DNA from: Actinomycetes bacterium
GTDB lineage: Bacteria; Actinomycetota; Actinomycetes; Propionibacteriales; Nocardioidaceae
DNA: 64,000 nt
NCBI GenBank assembly: GCA_023396115.1
Contig: JAEWXC010000043.1
Span: forward strand, 1 to 64,000
Direction of reading: 5' to 3'
The position numbers and the translations under genes are program-made. The notes beneath the pieces were generated by a model, which ran no database searches, was not told where the DNA came from, and saw only the letters and a program-made list of their open reading frames with translations. Numbering within the stretch: position 1 is the first letter of the stretch; every line of letters begins with the position of its first letter. This document shows, piece by piece, positions 16,361 through 25,498 of this stretch.

Positions 16361-17863
16361 GTGACCCAGGACCTCGCTTCCCGCCTGCGTGACGCCCTCG
16401 CGGCGGCCGACTTCACCTACGACGCGGTCGCCGACCTGCTCGGCCCCCTGGCGCACGACGCCCTGGCCCGCAACGAGACCACACCCGGCCTGCGCGCCAC
16501 CCGCGGCGGGTCCCCGCTGGAGACGCTGACCCGGCTGTTCCTGCTGCAGACGCCGGTCGACCACGCCGACGCCGAACGCGCCCTGCCGGGGCTGGTGGAC
16601 GTGATGGCCAACGAGGGCCTGATCGAGCAGTCGCTCTCCGAGGTCGCGGCCCGCCTGGACGTGCGGCCCTACGCCGCGCCGCACGACGAGGACCCCGGCA
16701 ACCTGTGGATCGTCTCGGACCTCACCCCCGGCATGGACGGCTCGCCCAACCGGGTCCGCTCCGACTACGTGCTCGGCATCTCCCCGGCGTCGACGAACCT
16801 GGCCCAGCAGACCCTGCGCGACCCGGTCGGCAGCGCCCTGGACCTGGGCACCGGCTGTGGTGTCCAGGCGGTGCACCTGGCCCGGCACGCCGAGCGCGTG
16901 GTGGCCACCGACGTCAACGCCCGGGCGTTGTGGATGACCCGGTTCAACGCCGAGCTGAACGGCATCCCGCTCGGCACCGAGGGCGGCATCGACGTCCGCG
17001 ACGGCTCCTTCTTCGAGCCGGTCGCGACCGAGACGTTCGACCTGATCGCCACCAACCCGCCGTTCGTGATCAGCCCCGCCACCGGCGAGCGGCTGGTCTA
17101 CCGCGACTCGGGCCTGCCCGGCGACGCGGTCGTCGAGCACATCGTGCGCAGCGCCCCCGACCGCCTCAACCCGGGCGGCTGGTGCCAGATCCTGGCCAAC
17201 TGGGTGATCCGCGACGACCAGCCGTGGGACGAGCGGCTGGCCGGCTGGGTGGGGCCGGACTCGGACGCCTTCGTGATCCAGCGCGAGGTGCTCGACCCCG
17301 CCGCGTACGTGGAGCTGTGGCTCAAGGACTCCGGTCACCACGGTGGCCCCGAGTACCTGCGCCGCTACGACACCTGGCTGGACTGGCTCGAGCGCGAGGG
17401 GGTCGCCGGGGTCGGGTTCGGCTGGATCAACCTGCGCCGCACCGAGACGGACCGGGCCCCGCGCACCGAGTTCCTGGAGTGGCCCTACGAGGTCGAGCAG
17501 CCGGTCGCGCCGGCCATCGGGGCGTGGGCGCAGGCGCAGGACTTCCTGGCCGGCGTCGAGGACCTGGCCGGGGAGCGGCTGGTGGTCCGCTCCGACGTGC
17601 AGCAGGAGACCCAGGGGGCCCCGGGCGCCGAGGACCCGGAGGCGATCGTGCTGCGCCAGCAGCGCGGCTTCCGCCGGGCGCGGCGTGCCGACACCGTCGA
17701 GGCGGCCGTGGTCGGGGCCTGTGACGGCGACCTGGCGCTGGGTCAGATCGCCGACGCGGTGGCCCAGATCCTGGACCGTGACGCCGGTGAGGTGCGTGCG
17801 GAGGTGCTCGGGCAGGCCCGTGAGCTCCTCGCCGAGGGCTTCCTCGAGCCTGCCGACGCCTGA
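16361..17863 (+). CDS. class I SAM-dependent methyltransferase with NPPF motif
   Basis: A 500-aa protein. Residues 1-140 form a helical N-terminal region, then a Rossmann methyltransferase: SAM motif DLGTGCGVQAVHLARHA and catalytic motif IATNPPFVISP. NPPF/Y enzymes methylate nitrogen of glutamine or bases (PrmC, RsmC types), so the target may be protein or RNA; the exact substrate is not evident. About 150 extra residues follow. The GTG start at 16361 sits 6 bases after a TAGGGT hexamer, so the mRNA is probably leaderless. The gene is a conserved member of the topA neighbourhood in actinobacteria. Confidence 0.83.
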   Translation: MTQDLASRLRDALAAADFTYDAVADLLGPLAHDALARNETTPGLRATRGGSPLETLTRLFLLQTPVDHADAERALPGLVDVMANEGLIEQSLSEVAARLDVRPYAAPHDEDPGNLWIVSDLTPGMDGSPNRVRSDYVLGISPASTNLAQQTLRDPVGSALDLGTGCGVQAVHLARHAERVVATDVNARALWMTRFNAELNGIPLGTEGGIDVRDGSFFEPVATETFDLIATNPPFVISPATGERLVYRDSGLPGDAVVEHIVRSAPDRLNPGGWCQILANWVIRDDQPWDERLAGWVGPDSDAFVIQREVLDPAAYVELWLKDSGHHGGPEYLRRYDTWLDWLEREGVAGVGFGWINLRRTETDRAPRTEFLEWPYEVEQPVAPAIGAWAQAQDFLAGVEDLAGERLVVRSDVQQETQGAPGAEDPEAIVLRQQRGFRRARRADTVEAAVVGACDGDLALGQIADAVAQILDRDAGEVRAEVLGQARELLAEGFLEPADA

Positions 17864-17994
17864 GCCGACGCCCGAGCCGACGCAGGGCCCGGCGCCGGTG
17901 TGCCCACCCGGGTGCTGAGGCCCGGCTCACAGGGCGGTCCCGGCGTCCGTGGGCAGCGGGGACCGGCCGGGGGTGCCCCGGTAGCGTGGGCGGC

Positions 17995-18420
17995 ATGAGC
18001 GCCACGCCTGAGACCCCCCGGAACTCCAGCGGCGCGGCGGCCGCCAAGGGGATGGGTGTCCTCGTCCTGCTGCTGTTCTTCGCCCTGGCCCTGGTGGGCG
18101 GCGCGTTCGTGTACTTCTTCGCGATCGACGACGCCGCGCCGCAGCCGTGGGACAGCGTCGACGGTGACGGCACCCGCCTGACGGTGAACTACACCGGTTC
18201 GGAGTGCGAGAACGGCAACTCGCTGGAGGTCGTGGAGGAGAAGGAGCGGGTGGTGCTGACGTTGAGCACCGACGTGGACGACACCTGCACCGCCGCCGGG
18301 GTGCAGCGCACCGTCACCGCCGTGCTCAAGTCCGCCCTCGGTGAGCGGGAGCTGGTCGACGGGGCCTGCCGCACCGACGAGTGGCGCGACACCCCCGCCT
18401 GCACCGACAAGCCCGAGTGA
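17995..18420 (+). CDS. small membrane-anchored protein of unknown function
   Basis: I do not recognise a family. The 141-aa product has a polar start, one membrane helix (residues about 22-44, GVLVLLLFFALALVGGAFVYFF), and an outside domain of about 95 residues with four cysteines (SECENG, DDTCTA, GACRTD, PACTDK) that could form two disulfides. ATG 17995 lies 7 bases after TAGCGT, consistent with a leaderless transcript; a GTG 9 bases earlier would overlap that promoter element. The 3' side runs into tandem repeat locus A. Confidence 0.7.
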   Translation: MSATPETPRNSSGAAAAKGMGVLVLLLFFALALVGGAFVYFFAIDDAAPQPWDSVDGDGTRLTVNYTGSECENGNSLEVVEEKERVVLTLSTDVDDTCTAAGVQRTVTAVLKSALGERELVDGACRTDEWRDTPACTDKPE

Positions 18421-18432
18421 CCCACGCCCGCA

Positions 18433-18514
18433 CCGACCGGGCGCGGTGACGCCGACCGGGCACTTTGTCGACCCCGACCGGGCACTTGTGCGGCGCCGAC
18501 CTCCCCCCTTGCGT
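18433..18514 (+). repeat. 22-bp-period tandem repeat, locus A
   Basis: Between two convergent genes. Two copies of the core CCGACCGGGCACTT begin at 18452 and 18474, and one copy of the second core CCGACCTCCCCCCTT begins at 18496: exact 22-base spacing. A decayed copy (CCGACCGGGCGCGG) starts at 18433. Linkers read like tgcggcg. The same two cores recur near 38.8 kb and 57.9 kb, always on this strand. No hairpin or reading frame explains them. Confidence 0.85.
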
Positions 18515-18540
18515 GACCGGCCATCACCCCGGTGCCGGGC

Positions 18541-19062
18541 TCAGACCTCGCGCAGGGTGGTGCGGTGCTTGGTGGCCAGCTCGGCGTAGACGGTCGGGTT
18601 GTGCTCGAGGATCAGGGCGCCCATGCCCTCCACCGGTCCCTTGACCCGGGCCGGGGTGCCCGAGGCGACCTGGCCGTCGGGGACCTCCATGCTGGTCGGC
18701 ACCAGCGACTGGGCCGCCACCAGCGACCCGTCGCCGACCTGCACCCACTCCAGGACCACGGCGCCGTTGCCGACCAGGGAGCCCTCGCCGATGCTGCGGC
18801 CGTGGAAGACCACGCTGTGCCCGACCGTGGTCCGGGGCCCGATCACCATCGGGGTGTCGGGCGAGGAGTGCAGGACCGAGTTGTCCTGGACGTTGGCCCC
18901 GGCCCCCACCGTGATCGGTGCCATGTCGGCCCTCAGCACCGCTCCGTACCAGATCGAGGCGCCCGCCTCGACGGTCACGTCGCCGATCAGCGTGGCGGTC
19001 GGGGCGACGAATGCGGTGGGGTCGACGGTGGGGCTCTTGCCGTCGTATTCATAGAGGGGCAC
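18541..19062 (-). CDS. gamma-class carbonic anhydrase-like hexapeptide-repeat protein
   Basis: A 173-aa left-handed beta-helix protein with repeated hexapeptides (APTATLIGDVTVEAGASIWYGAVLRADMAPITVG). Three histidines at gamma-carbonic-anhydrase metal positions are present: SVLHSS, VGHSVVFHG. Many family members (YrdA, PaaY types) have weak or no anhydrase activity, so the reaction is uncertain. GTG start at 19062 is chosen because TACCGT lies 6 bases before it and the protein then has the usual family length; longer in-frame readings cross the topA promoter. Divergent from topA. Confidence 0.87.
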   Translation of the reverse strand: MPLYEYDGKSPTVDPTAFVAPTATLIGDVTVEAGASIWYGAVLRADMAPITVGAGANVQDNSVLHSSPDTPMVIGPRTTVGHSVVFHGRSIGEGSLVGNGAVVLEWVQVGDGSLVAAQSLVPTSMEVPDGQVASGTPARVKGPVEGMGALILEHNPTVYAELATKHRTTLREV

Positions 19063-19165
19063 GGGGACACGGTAGGGAGTCGCGCTACCGTGAGCCACCG
19101 TGGGTACCGATCCGGGCCCATGGTGCGGGATCCCGCAGAGCAGGCCGGAAAGCAAGGAAGGTGTC

Positions 19166-21877
19166 GTGGGACACAAGCTGGTCATCGTCGAGTCGCCCAC
19201 CAAGGCGAAGAAGATCGGCGAATACCTGGGCGCCGACTACAAGGTCGAGTCGTCGATCGGCCACATCCGCGACCTGCCGCAGTCGGCGGCGGAGATCCCC
19301 GCGTCGATCAAGGAGAAGCCCTGGGCGCGTCTGGGCGTGGACGTCGACCACGACTTCCAGCCGCACTACGTGGTGCCCCGGGACAAGAAGTCCCACATCT
19401 CCACGCTGAAGAAGCTGCTCAAGGACGCCGACGAGCTCTACCTGGCCACCGATGAGGACCGCGAGGGCGAGGCCATCGCGTGGCACCTGCTCGACGAGCT
19501 GAAGCCGAAGGGCATCCCGGTGCACCGGATGGTGTTCCACGAGATCACCGAGGCCGCGATCCAGGAGGCCGCGGCCAACCCGCGCGAGCTCGACATGGAC
19601 CTGGTCGAGGCCCAGGAGGCCCGCCGGATCCTGGACCGGCTCTACGGCTACGAGGTCTCCCCGGTGCTGTGGAAGAAGGTCAAGAGCGGTCTCTCGGCCG
19701 GTCGCGTCCAGTCAGTGGCGACCCGCCTGGTGGTGGACCGCGAGTCCGAGCGGATGAAGTTCGTCGTGGCCTCCTACTGGGACCTGGAGGGCACCTTCGA
19801 CGCCGGCCAGGACGCCGACGCCCGGATGTTCGGCGCGAAGCTGCACTCGGTCGACGGCCGACGCGTGGCCCGCGGCTCCGACTTCGGCCCCGACGGCCAG
19901 CTCTCCAAGTCCGACGTGGTCCACCTCGACCGTTCCGGCGCCGAGGCGCTGGTCAGCGGCCTCGAGGACGCCACGTTCGACGTGCGTTCGGTGGAGTCCA
20001 AGCCGTACAAGCGATCCCCGTACGCCCCGTTCCGGACCACCACGCTGCAGCAGGAGGCCGGCCGCAAGCTCGGCATGAGCGCCTCGGTGACGATGAGCCA
20101 CGCCCAGCGGCTCTACGAGAACGGCTTCATCACCTACATGCGAACCGACTCCACGACGCTCTCGGAGTCGGCGGTGGGTGCGGCCCGCGACCAGGTGCGG
20201 GAGATCTTCGGCGCCGAGTACCTGCCCGACAGCCCCCGCGTCTACGCCGGCAAGGTCAAGAACGCCCAGGAGGCCCACGAGGCGATCCGCCCCGCCGGCG
20301 AGACCTTCAAGACCCCCGCCGAGACCGGCCTGTCGGGCGAGCAGTTCCGCCTCTACGAGCTGATCTGGAAGCGGACCCTGGCCAGCCAGATGAAGGACGC
20401 CGTCGGCCAGACCGTCTCGATCCGGCTCGGTGCCCCCGCCGCCGACGGCCGCGACGTGGTCTTCGGTGCCAGCGGTCGGGTGATCACCTTCCACGGCTTC
20501 CTCAAGCTCTACGTCGAGGACACCGACGACTCCAGCGCCCGCGACGACGAGCAGACCCGGCTGCCGCAGCTCGCCGAGGGTCAGCAGGTCCAGGCCGCGA
20601 CGCTGCGGGCCGCCGGCCACGAGACCAAGCCGCCGGCGCGCTACACCGAGGCGACGCTGATCAAGGAGCTGGAGGACCGCGAGATCGGCCGCCCCTCCAC
20701 CTACGCCTCGATCATCAAGACCATCATCGACCGCCAGTACGTCTACAAGAAGGGCACCGCGCTGGTCCCGGCCTGGGTCGCCTTCTCGGTGATCCGGCTG
20801 CTGGTCGAGCACTTCCCGCGGCAGATCTCCTACGAGTTCACCGCCGGGATGGAGGACGTCCTCGACGAGATCGCCGGTGGGCGGGCCTCGATGCCCAACG
20901 AGTTGGGCGAGTTCTACTTCGGCTCCACCGACGTGGCCGGCCTCAAGCCGCTGGTCGACGGGCTCGGCGACATCGACGCCCGTGAGCTGGCCACCTTCGG
21001 CATCGGTGACCCCTCCGACGGCATCGCGCTGCGGGTGGGCCGCTACGGCCCCTACCTGGAGGGTCCCGGCGACGACGGCACGGCCGCGGGCAAGCGGGCC
21101 AACGTGCCCGACGACCTGCCGCCCGACGAGCTGACCACCGCCAAGGCGCTCGAGCTGCTGGCCAACCCGGCCGGCGAGGAGATCGACCTGGGCGCCCACC
21201 CGGAGACCGGTCTGCAGGTGGTCGCGAAGAACGGCCGCTACGGCCCCTACGTCACCGAGGTGCTGCCCGAGGACGCCCCCAAGAAGGCCAAGCCGCGCAC
21301 TGGCTCGCTGTTCAAGGACATGAACCTCGAGACGATCACGCTGGCCGACGCGGTGAAGCTGCTGAGCCTTCCGCGGGTGGTGGGCACCGACGCCGAGGGC
21401 GTGGAGATCACCGCCCAGAACGGCCGGTACGGGCCCTACCTGAAGAAGGGCACCGACTCGCGGACCCTGGCCAGCGAGGAGCAGCTGCTCACCATCACGC
21501 TCGACGAGGCGCTGGCGATCTACGCCCAGCCCAAGCAGCGTGGTCGGGGTGCGGCGACGGCGCCGCTGAAGGAGCTGGGCAACGACCCGGTGTCCGGGCA
21601 GCCGATCGTGGTCAAGGCCGGCCGGTTCGGTGAGTACGTGACCGACGGCGAGTACAACGCCACCCTCCGCAAGGAGGACTCGGTGGAGTCGATCACCCCC
21701 GAGCGGGCCGCGGAGCTGCTGGCCGAGCGGCGGGCGAAGGGTCCGGCGAAGAAGACCTCCAAGCGCGGCGCCACCGCCAAGAAGTCGACCACCAAGAAGG
21801 CGGCGACCAAGAAGGCCACCACGAAGAAGGCTGTCGCGAAGAAGTCGACCACCAAGGCCGCGGCGAAGAAGGCCTGA
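19166..21877 (+). CDS. topA: DNA topoisomerase I
   Basis: Type IA topoisomerase that relaxes negative supercoils. The 903-aa protein begins with the TOPRIM domain (VGHKLVIVESPTKAKKI; acidic triad in TDEDREGE), and the active-site tyrosine is in FITYMRTDST near residue 325. After the core come the non-zinc C-terminal repeats of actinobacterial TopA (GRYGPYLEG, NGRYGPYVTE, NGRYGPYLKK, AGRFGEYVTD). It ends in a lysine-rich tail (KKSTTKKAATKKA) that aids DNA binding and processivity. GTG at 19166 follows AAGGAAG; the frame is open further upstream without a better start. Confidence 0.97.
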   Translation: MGHKLVIVESPTKAKKIGEYLGADYKVESSIGHIRDLPQSAAEIPASIKEKPWARLGVDVDHDFQPHYVVPRDKKSHISTLKKLLKDADELYLATDEDREGEAIAWHLLDELKPKGIPVHRMVFHEITEAAIQEAAANPRELDMDLVEAQEARRILDRLYGYEVSPVLWKKVKSGLSAGRVQSVATRLVVDRESERMKFVVASYWDLEGTFDAGQDADARMFGAKLHSVDGRRVARGSDFGPDGQLSKSDVVHLDRSGAEALVSGLEDATFDVRSVESKPYKRSPYAPFRTTTLQQEAGRKLGMSASVTMSHAQRLYENGFITYMRTDSTTLSESAVGAARDQVREIFGAEYLPDSPRVYAGKVKNAQEAHEAIRPAGETFKTPAETGLSGEQFRLYELIWKRTLASQMKDAVGQTVSIRLGAPAADGRDVVFGASGRVITFHGFLKLYVEDTDDSSARDDEQTRLPQLAEGQQVQAATLRAAGHETKPPARYTEATLIKELEDREIGRPSTYASIIKTIIDRQYVYKKGTALVPAWVAFSVIRLLVEHFPRQISYEFTAGMEDVLDEIAGGRASMPNELGEFYFGSTDVAGLKPLVDGLGDIDARELATFGIGDPSDGIALRVGRYGPYLEGPGDDGTAAGKRANVPDDLPPDELTTAKALELLANPAGEEIDLGAHPETGLQVVAKNGRYGPYVTEVLPEDAPKKAKPRTGSLFKDMNLETITLADAVKLLSLPRVVGTDAEGVEITAQNGRYGPYLKKGTDSRTLASEEQLLTITLDEALAIYAQPKQRGRGAATAPLKELGNDPVSGQPIVVKAGRFGEYVTDGEYNATLRKEDSVESITPERAAELLAERRAKGPAKKTSKRGATAKKSTTKKAATKKATTKKAVAKKSTTKAAAKKA

Positions 21878-22006
21878 CCCGCCCCGGGTCCCGGGTGCTC
21901 GGCGCCACCGGGCGCGGGGCCGGGGTGGCCTGTGGGTCCGGCGGGTCGGTGCCCCCGCATAGGCTCTGCGGCGGGTGGACCCGCTGCCCACGACGAGAGG
22001 ACGGCG

Positions 22007-22648
22007 ATGACCGGCACGCCCAGCACTGGCCCGGGCCTCTTCGTCTGCTTCGAGGGCGGTGACGGGTCGGGCAAGTCCACCCAGTCGCGGCTGCTCGCCG
22101 AGCGGCTCGGCCAGCAGGACCGGGAGGTCGTGCTCACCTTCGAGCCCGGCGACACCGAGGTCGGCCAGCTGTTGCGCCGGATCGTCCTCTCGCCCGAGAC
22201 CGGCGACCTCGACCCGCGCGCCGAGGTGCTGATCTACGCCGCCGACAAGGCCGAGCACCTGCACCGGGTCGTGCTGCCGGCGCTGGCGCGGGGGGCGGTG
22301 GTGGTCACCGACCGCTACGTCGACTCCTCGCTGGCCTACCAGGGCGCCGGGCGCGACCTGGACCCGGTCGAGCTGGAGCGGGTGCTGCGCTGGGCCACCC
22401 GGGACCTGCGCCCCGACCTGACCGTGCTGCTCGACCTGGCGCCCGAGGCCGGGCTGGGCCGGTTCGACGGCCGGGACCGGATCGAGGCCGAGGGCCCTGA
22501 GTTCCACGAACGGGTCCGTCAGGAGTTCCTGGCGCTGGCGGCCGCCGACCCCGACCACTACCTGGTGCTGGACGCCCGGGCAGCGCGCGAGGAGATCGCC
22601 GAGGCCGTCGCGGCCCGGGTCGACGACCTGCTCGGGGCCCGTCGATGA
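22007..22648 (+). CDS. tmk: thymidylate kinase
   Basis: Phosphorylates dTMP to dTDP for DNA synthesis. The 213-aa protein has the P-loop FEGGDGSGKSTQSRLLAERL (about residues 14-33), the DR(Y/F) motif VVTDRYVDSSLAYQGAGR and a lid-like segment GRFDGRDRIE. ATG at 22007 follows GAGAGG. A TAGGCT element at 21960-21965 would give a leader of about 35 bases. The stop overlaps the holB start by 4 bases, as in many actinobacteria. Confidence 0.95.
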   Translation: MTGTPSTGPGLFVCFEGGDGSGKSTQSRLLAERLGQQDREVVLTFEPGDTEVGQLLRRIVLSPETGDLDPRAEVLIYAADKAEHLHRVVLPALARGAVVVTDRYVDSSLAYQGAGRDLDPVELERVLRWATRDLRPDLTVLLDLAPEAGLGRFDGRDRIEAEGPEFHERVRQEFLALAAADPDHYLVLDARAAREEIAEAVAARVDDLLGARR

Positions 22649-23790
22649 GCGTCTGGGACAGCCTGGTCGGGCAGCGGGCCGCGATCACGGCGCTGCGCCG
22701 TGCCGTGGCCGGTGACGGGATGACCCACGCCTGGCTGGTCACCGGTCCGCCCGGCTCGGGCCGCTCCAACCTGGCGGTCGCGTTCGCGGCGGCGCTGCAG
22801 TGCCCCCAGGGTGGCTGCGGCACGTGCCACGCCTGCACCACGGTGCTGGCCGGGTCGCACGCCGACGTCACCGTGGTCCGCACCGAGAAGCTGAGCCTGC
22901 AGGTCCGCGACATCCGCGACCTGGTCCGGCGCTCCGCGCTCACCCCGGTCGGGGACCGGTGGCAGGTGCTGGTCGTGGAGGACTCCGACCGGCTCACCGA
23001 CCAGGCCGCCAACGCCCTGCTCAAGGCGATCGAGGAGCCCAACGCCCGCACCGTGTGGGTGCTGTGCGCGCCCACCGTCGAGGACCTGCTGCCCACCATC
23101 CGCTCCCGGTGCCGGCTGGTCACCCTGACCACCCCGCAGGCCAGCGAGGTCGCAGCCTTCCTGACCGGGTCCCTGGGGGTGCCGGCCGAGCTCGCCGCGC
23201 ACGCCGCGCGGGCCAGCCAGGGTCACATCGGTCGGGCCAAGGCGCTGGCCAGCGACGACGAGACCCGCCGGCGGCGGCGGGAGGTCGTCGAGCTCCCGGC
23301 CCGGTTGGTCTCGCTGGGCGCGGCGATGGCGGCGGCGCAGAAGGTCGACGAGCTGACCAAGGACGAGGCCGAGCAGGTCACCAGCGTGCTGGACGCCCGG
23401 GAGAAGGCGGACCTGGACGCCGCCCACGGGGTGGTCGAGCGCGGCCGCCGCCCCCGCGAGTACGGCCCCGCCCTCAAGGAGCTGGAGGCGGGGCAGAAGA
23501 CCCGCGCCAAGCGCCGGCGCCTGGACGTGGTCGACCGCAGCCTGGTCGAGCTGGTCTCGGTCTACCGCGACGCGATCGCGCTGGCGGTGGACCCGCACGC
23601 GGAGCTGGTGAACTCCGAGATCGCCGACAAGGTGGCCCAGCTGGTGGGGGTGTCCACCCCTGAGGAGAACCTGCGGCGGATCGACGCGATCTTCGCCGCC
23701 CGTGAGCAGATGCTCGAGTTCAACGTGCCTCCGGCGCTGGCGCTGGAGTCGATGATGGTCGCACTGGTCGTGCGGGGAGGACGTCGATGA
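22645..23790 (+). CDS. holB: DNA polymerase III delta-prime subunit
   Basis: Clamp-loader subunit that helps place the sliding clamp on DNA. The 381-aa AAA+ protein has a P-loop variant TGPPGSGRSNLAVAFA, a zinc module with CPQGGCGTCHAC, the segment VVEDSDRLTDQAANALLKAIEEP (Walker B region of delta-prime) and the sensor PTIRSRC. The lysine of Walker A is arginine (GRSN), normal for the inactive ATPase of delta-prime. Starts with ATGA overlap on tmk, ends with ATGA overlap on the next peptidase gene. Confidence 0.95.
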   Translation: MSVWDSLVGQRAAITALRRAVAGDGMTHAWLVTGPPGSGRSNLAVAFAAALQCPQGGCGTCHACTTVLAGSHADVTVVRTEKLSLQVRDIRDLVRRSALTPVGDRWQVLVVEDSDRLTDQAANALLKAIEEPNARTVWVLCAPTVEDLLPTIRSRCRLVTLTTPQASEVAAFLTGSLGVPAELAAHAARASQGHIGRAKALASDDETRRRRREVVELPARLVSLGAAMAAAQKVDELTKDEAEQVTSVLDAREKADLDAAHGVVERGRRPREYGPALKELEAGQKTRAKRRRLDVVDRSLVELVSVYRDAIALAVDPHAELVNSEIADKVAQLVGVSTPEENLRRIDAIFAAREQMLEFNVPPALALESMMVALVVRGGRR

Positions 23791-25337
23791 AGAAGGTCGT
23801 GGCCATCGTGCTGCTGCTGGCGTTCCTGGCGCTGGGGGGGGCGGGGGGGTTGTCCTACGTGCTGCTCGCCGACGACGACGAGGACTCGGCACCGACCCGG
23901 GTCGAACCCCGCGAGGACTCCGGTGCCCGGACAGGTGCGCCGGAGGGTCTGGAGCGCTTCTACGACCAGCGGCTCACCTGGGAGGAGTGCGACGACCACC
24001 AGTGCGCGACCCTGGAGGTGCCGCTCGACTACGCCGCGCCGCAGGGGCGCACCATCGAGCTGAAACTGCTCCGGGCGCTGGCCACCGACGGGCGGCCCGA
24101 GAAGGGCTCGCTGGTGGTGAACCCCGGCGGCCCGGGTGCCGCCGGCACCGAGTACGCGGCCCTGTCGGGACGGGCCTTCACCCCCGCGGTGACCGCCGCC
24201 TACGACGTGGTCGGCTTCGACCCGCGGGGTACCGGGGCCTCGGCGCCGGTGGACTGCCTCAGCGACGAGGAGCTCGACACCTACCTGGCGGCCGACCCCG
24301 TCCCGGACACGCCCGAGGAGGTCGCCGCGGCCCGCAGCACCGGCCGCGACTTCGGCACCGGCTGCGTGGAGAAGTCCGGCAAGCTGGCCAGCCACGTCTC
24401 CACGACCGAGGCCGCCCGAGACATGGACGTGCTGCGCGCCGCCCTGGGCCAGGAGGAGCTGCACTACCTGGGTGCCTCGTACGGCACCAAGCTCGGGGCC
24501 ACCTACGTGGAGCTGTTCCCGCAGCGGGCCGGGCGGGTCGTGCTCGACGGCGCGATGGACCCCACGATCAGCAACGTCGACCTCAACCTGGGGCAGGCGG
24601 TCGGCTTCGAGACCGCGCTGACCGCCTACGTGCAGAACTGCCTGGACACCTCGGGCACCTGTTTCCTGGGTGACTCGGTGGAGGCCGGCAAGCAGCGCAT
24701 CGCCGACCTGCTCGACCAGGTCGACGCGAAGCCGCTGCCGACCAACGACCCGGACCGTCCACTCACCGTCGGTGGGGCGTTCTACGGGATCATCACCCCG
24801 CTCTACGCCCGCGAGTCGTGGACCGCCCTGACGATGGGGCTGCGGGCGGCGTTCGGGGGCAACGGGGCCGCGCTGCAGGCGATGGCCGACCTGTACGCCT
24901 CGCGGGGGGTGGACGGGTACAGCGACAACTCCCTCGAGGCGAACTACGTGATCAACTGCCTCGACGACCCGGCCTCCTCGACACCCGAGGAGATCCCCGC
25001 CCTGGTCAAGAGGTTCTCGGCCGAGGCGCCGACCTTCGGGCCGGTGCTGGCGTGGAGCACGCTGGGCTGTGGCGGCTTCACCCCGCGCAGCACCGAGAAG
25101 CCGCTCACGCTGCGCGGCGAGGGCGCGGCGCCGCTGCTGGTCATCGGCACCACCCGCGACCCGGCCACCCCGATGGCCTGGGCCACCGCCCTGGCCTCGC
25201 AGCTGGAATCCGCGGTCCTGGTCACCCGCGACGGGGACGGCCACACCGGCTACAACGTCGGCAACGACTGCGTCGACGGCGCCGTCGAGGACCTCCTGCT
25301 GAAGGGGCGCGCCCCCGAGGCCGACATCACCTGCTGA
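23787..25337 (+). CDS. exported alpha/beta-hydrolase, tripeptidyl aminopeptidase-like (SlpD/SlpE type)
   Basis: A 516-aa exported hydrolase. Residues 1-28 are one hydrophobic signal or anchor helix. The fold signs are VNPGGPGAAGTEY (oxyanion side), YDVVGFDPRGTGAS, the nucleophile elbow LGASYGTKLG, and near the end the TAP-type domain with TTRDPATPMAW (acid) and GDGHTGY (histidine). These enzymes cut short N-terminal peptides outside the membrane. A peptidase of this kind follows holB in Streptomyces as well. It shares an operon with tmk and holB and is convergent with the LysR gene. Confidence 0.9.
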   Translation: MKKVVAIVLLLAFLALGGAGGLSYVLLADDDEDSAPTRVEPREDSGARTGAPEGLERFYDQRLTWEECDDHQCATLEVPLDYAAPQGRTIELKLLRALATDGRPEKGSLVVNPGGPGAAGTEYAALSGRAFTPAVTAAYDVVGFDPRGTGASAPVDCLSDEELDTYLAADPVPDTPEEVAAARSTGRDFGTGCVEKSGKLASHVSTTEAARDMDVLRAALGQEELHYLGASYGTKLGATYVELFPQRAGRVVLDGAMDPTISNVDLNLGQAVGFETALTAYVQNCLDTSGTCFLGDSVEAGKQRIADLLDQVDAKPLPTNDPDRPLTVGGAFYGIITPLYARESWTALTMGLRAAFGGNGAALQAMADLYASRGVDGYSDNSLEANYVINCLDDPASSTPEEIPALVKRFSAEAPTFGPVLAWSTLGCGGFTPRSTEKPLTLRGEGAAPLLVIGTTRDPATPMAWATALASQLESAVLVTRDGDGHTGYNVGNDCVDGAVEDLLLKGRAPEADITC

Positions 25338-25410
25338 CCCTGCCGCTCGCCCCGCACGGTTCGTCACGGGCCGCAGGCCCACTCGCCCGTACCCGCCAGT
25401 TGTAACGCGC

Positions 25411-25431
25411 AGTTGGTTGGTCCAACCGACT
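25411..25431. promoter_or_regulatory. imperfect palindrome between convergent peptidase and LysR genes
   Basis: Two 10-base arms, AGTTGGTTGG and CCAACCGACT, separated by a single T and differing at one place. It lies in the 161-base spacer between two convergent genes. With one base between arms it resembles a protein-binding dyad more than a transcription terminator, though a stem of eight pairs could form. No T-run follows. Role unknown. Confidence 0.35.
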
Positions 25432-25498
25432 GGCATGCCGGCGCGGTGGAACCGGTCGCGGCGCGTTGGAGCCGTACTGGCGCGTTCGACGGAGTCGG

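Noticed and set aside
18541..19203. Longer gamma-carbonic anhydrase with 47 more N-terminal residues
   Set aside because: The extension crosses the divergent topA promoter and leader and does not resemble the family; TACCGT at 6 bases supports GTG 19062.
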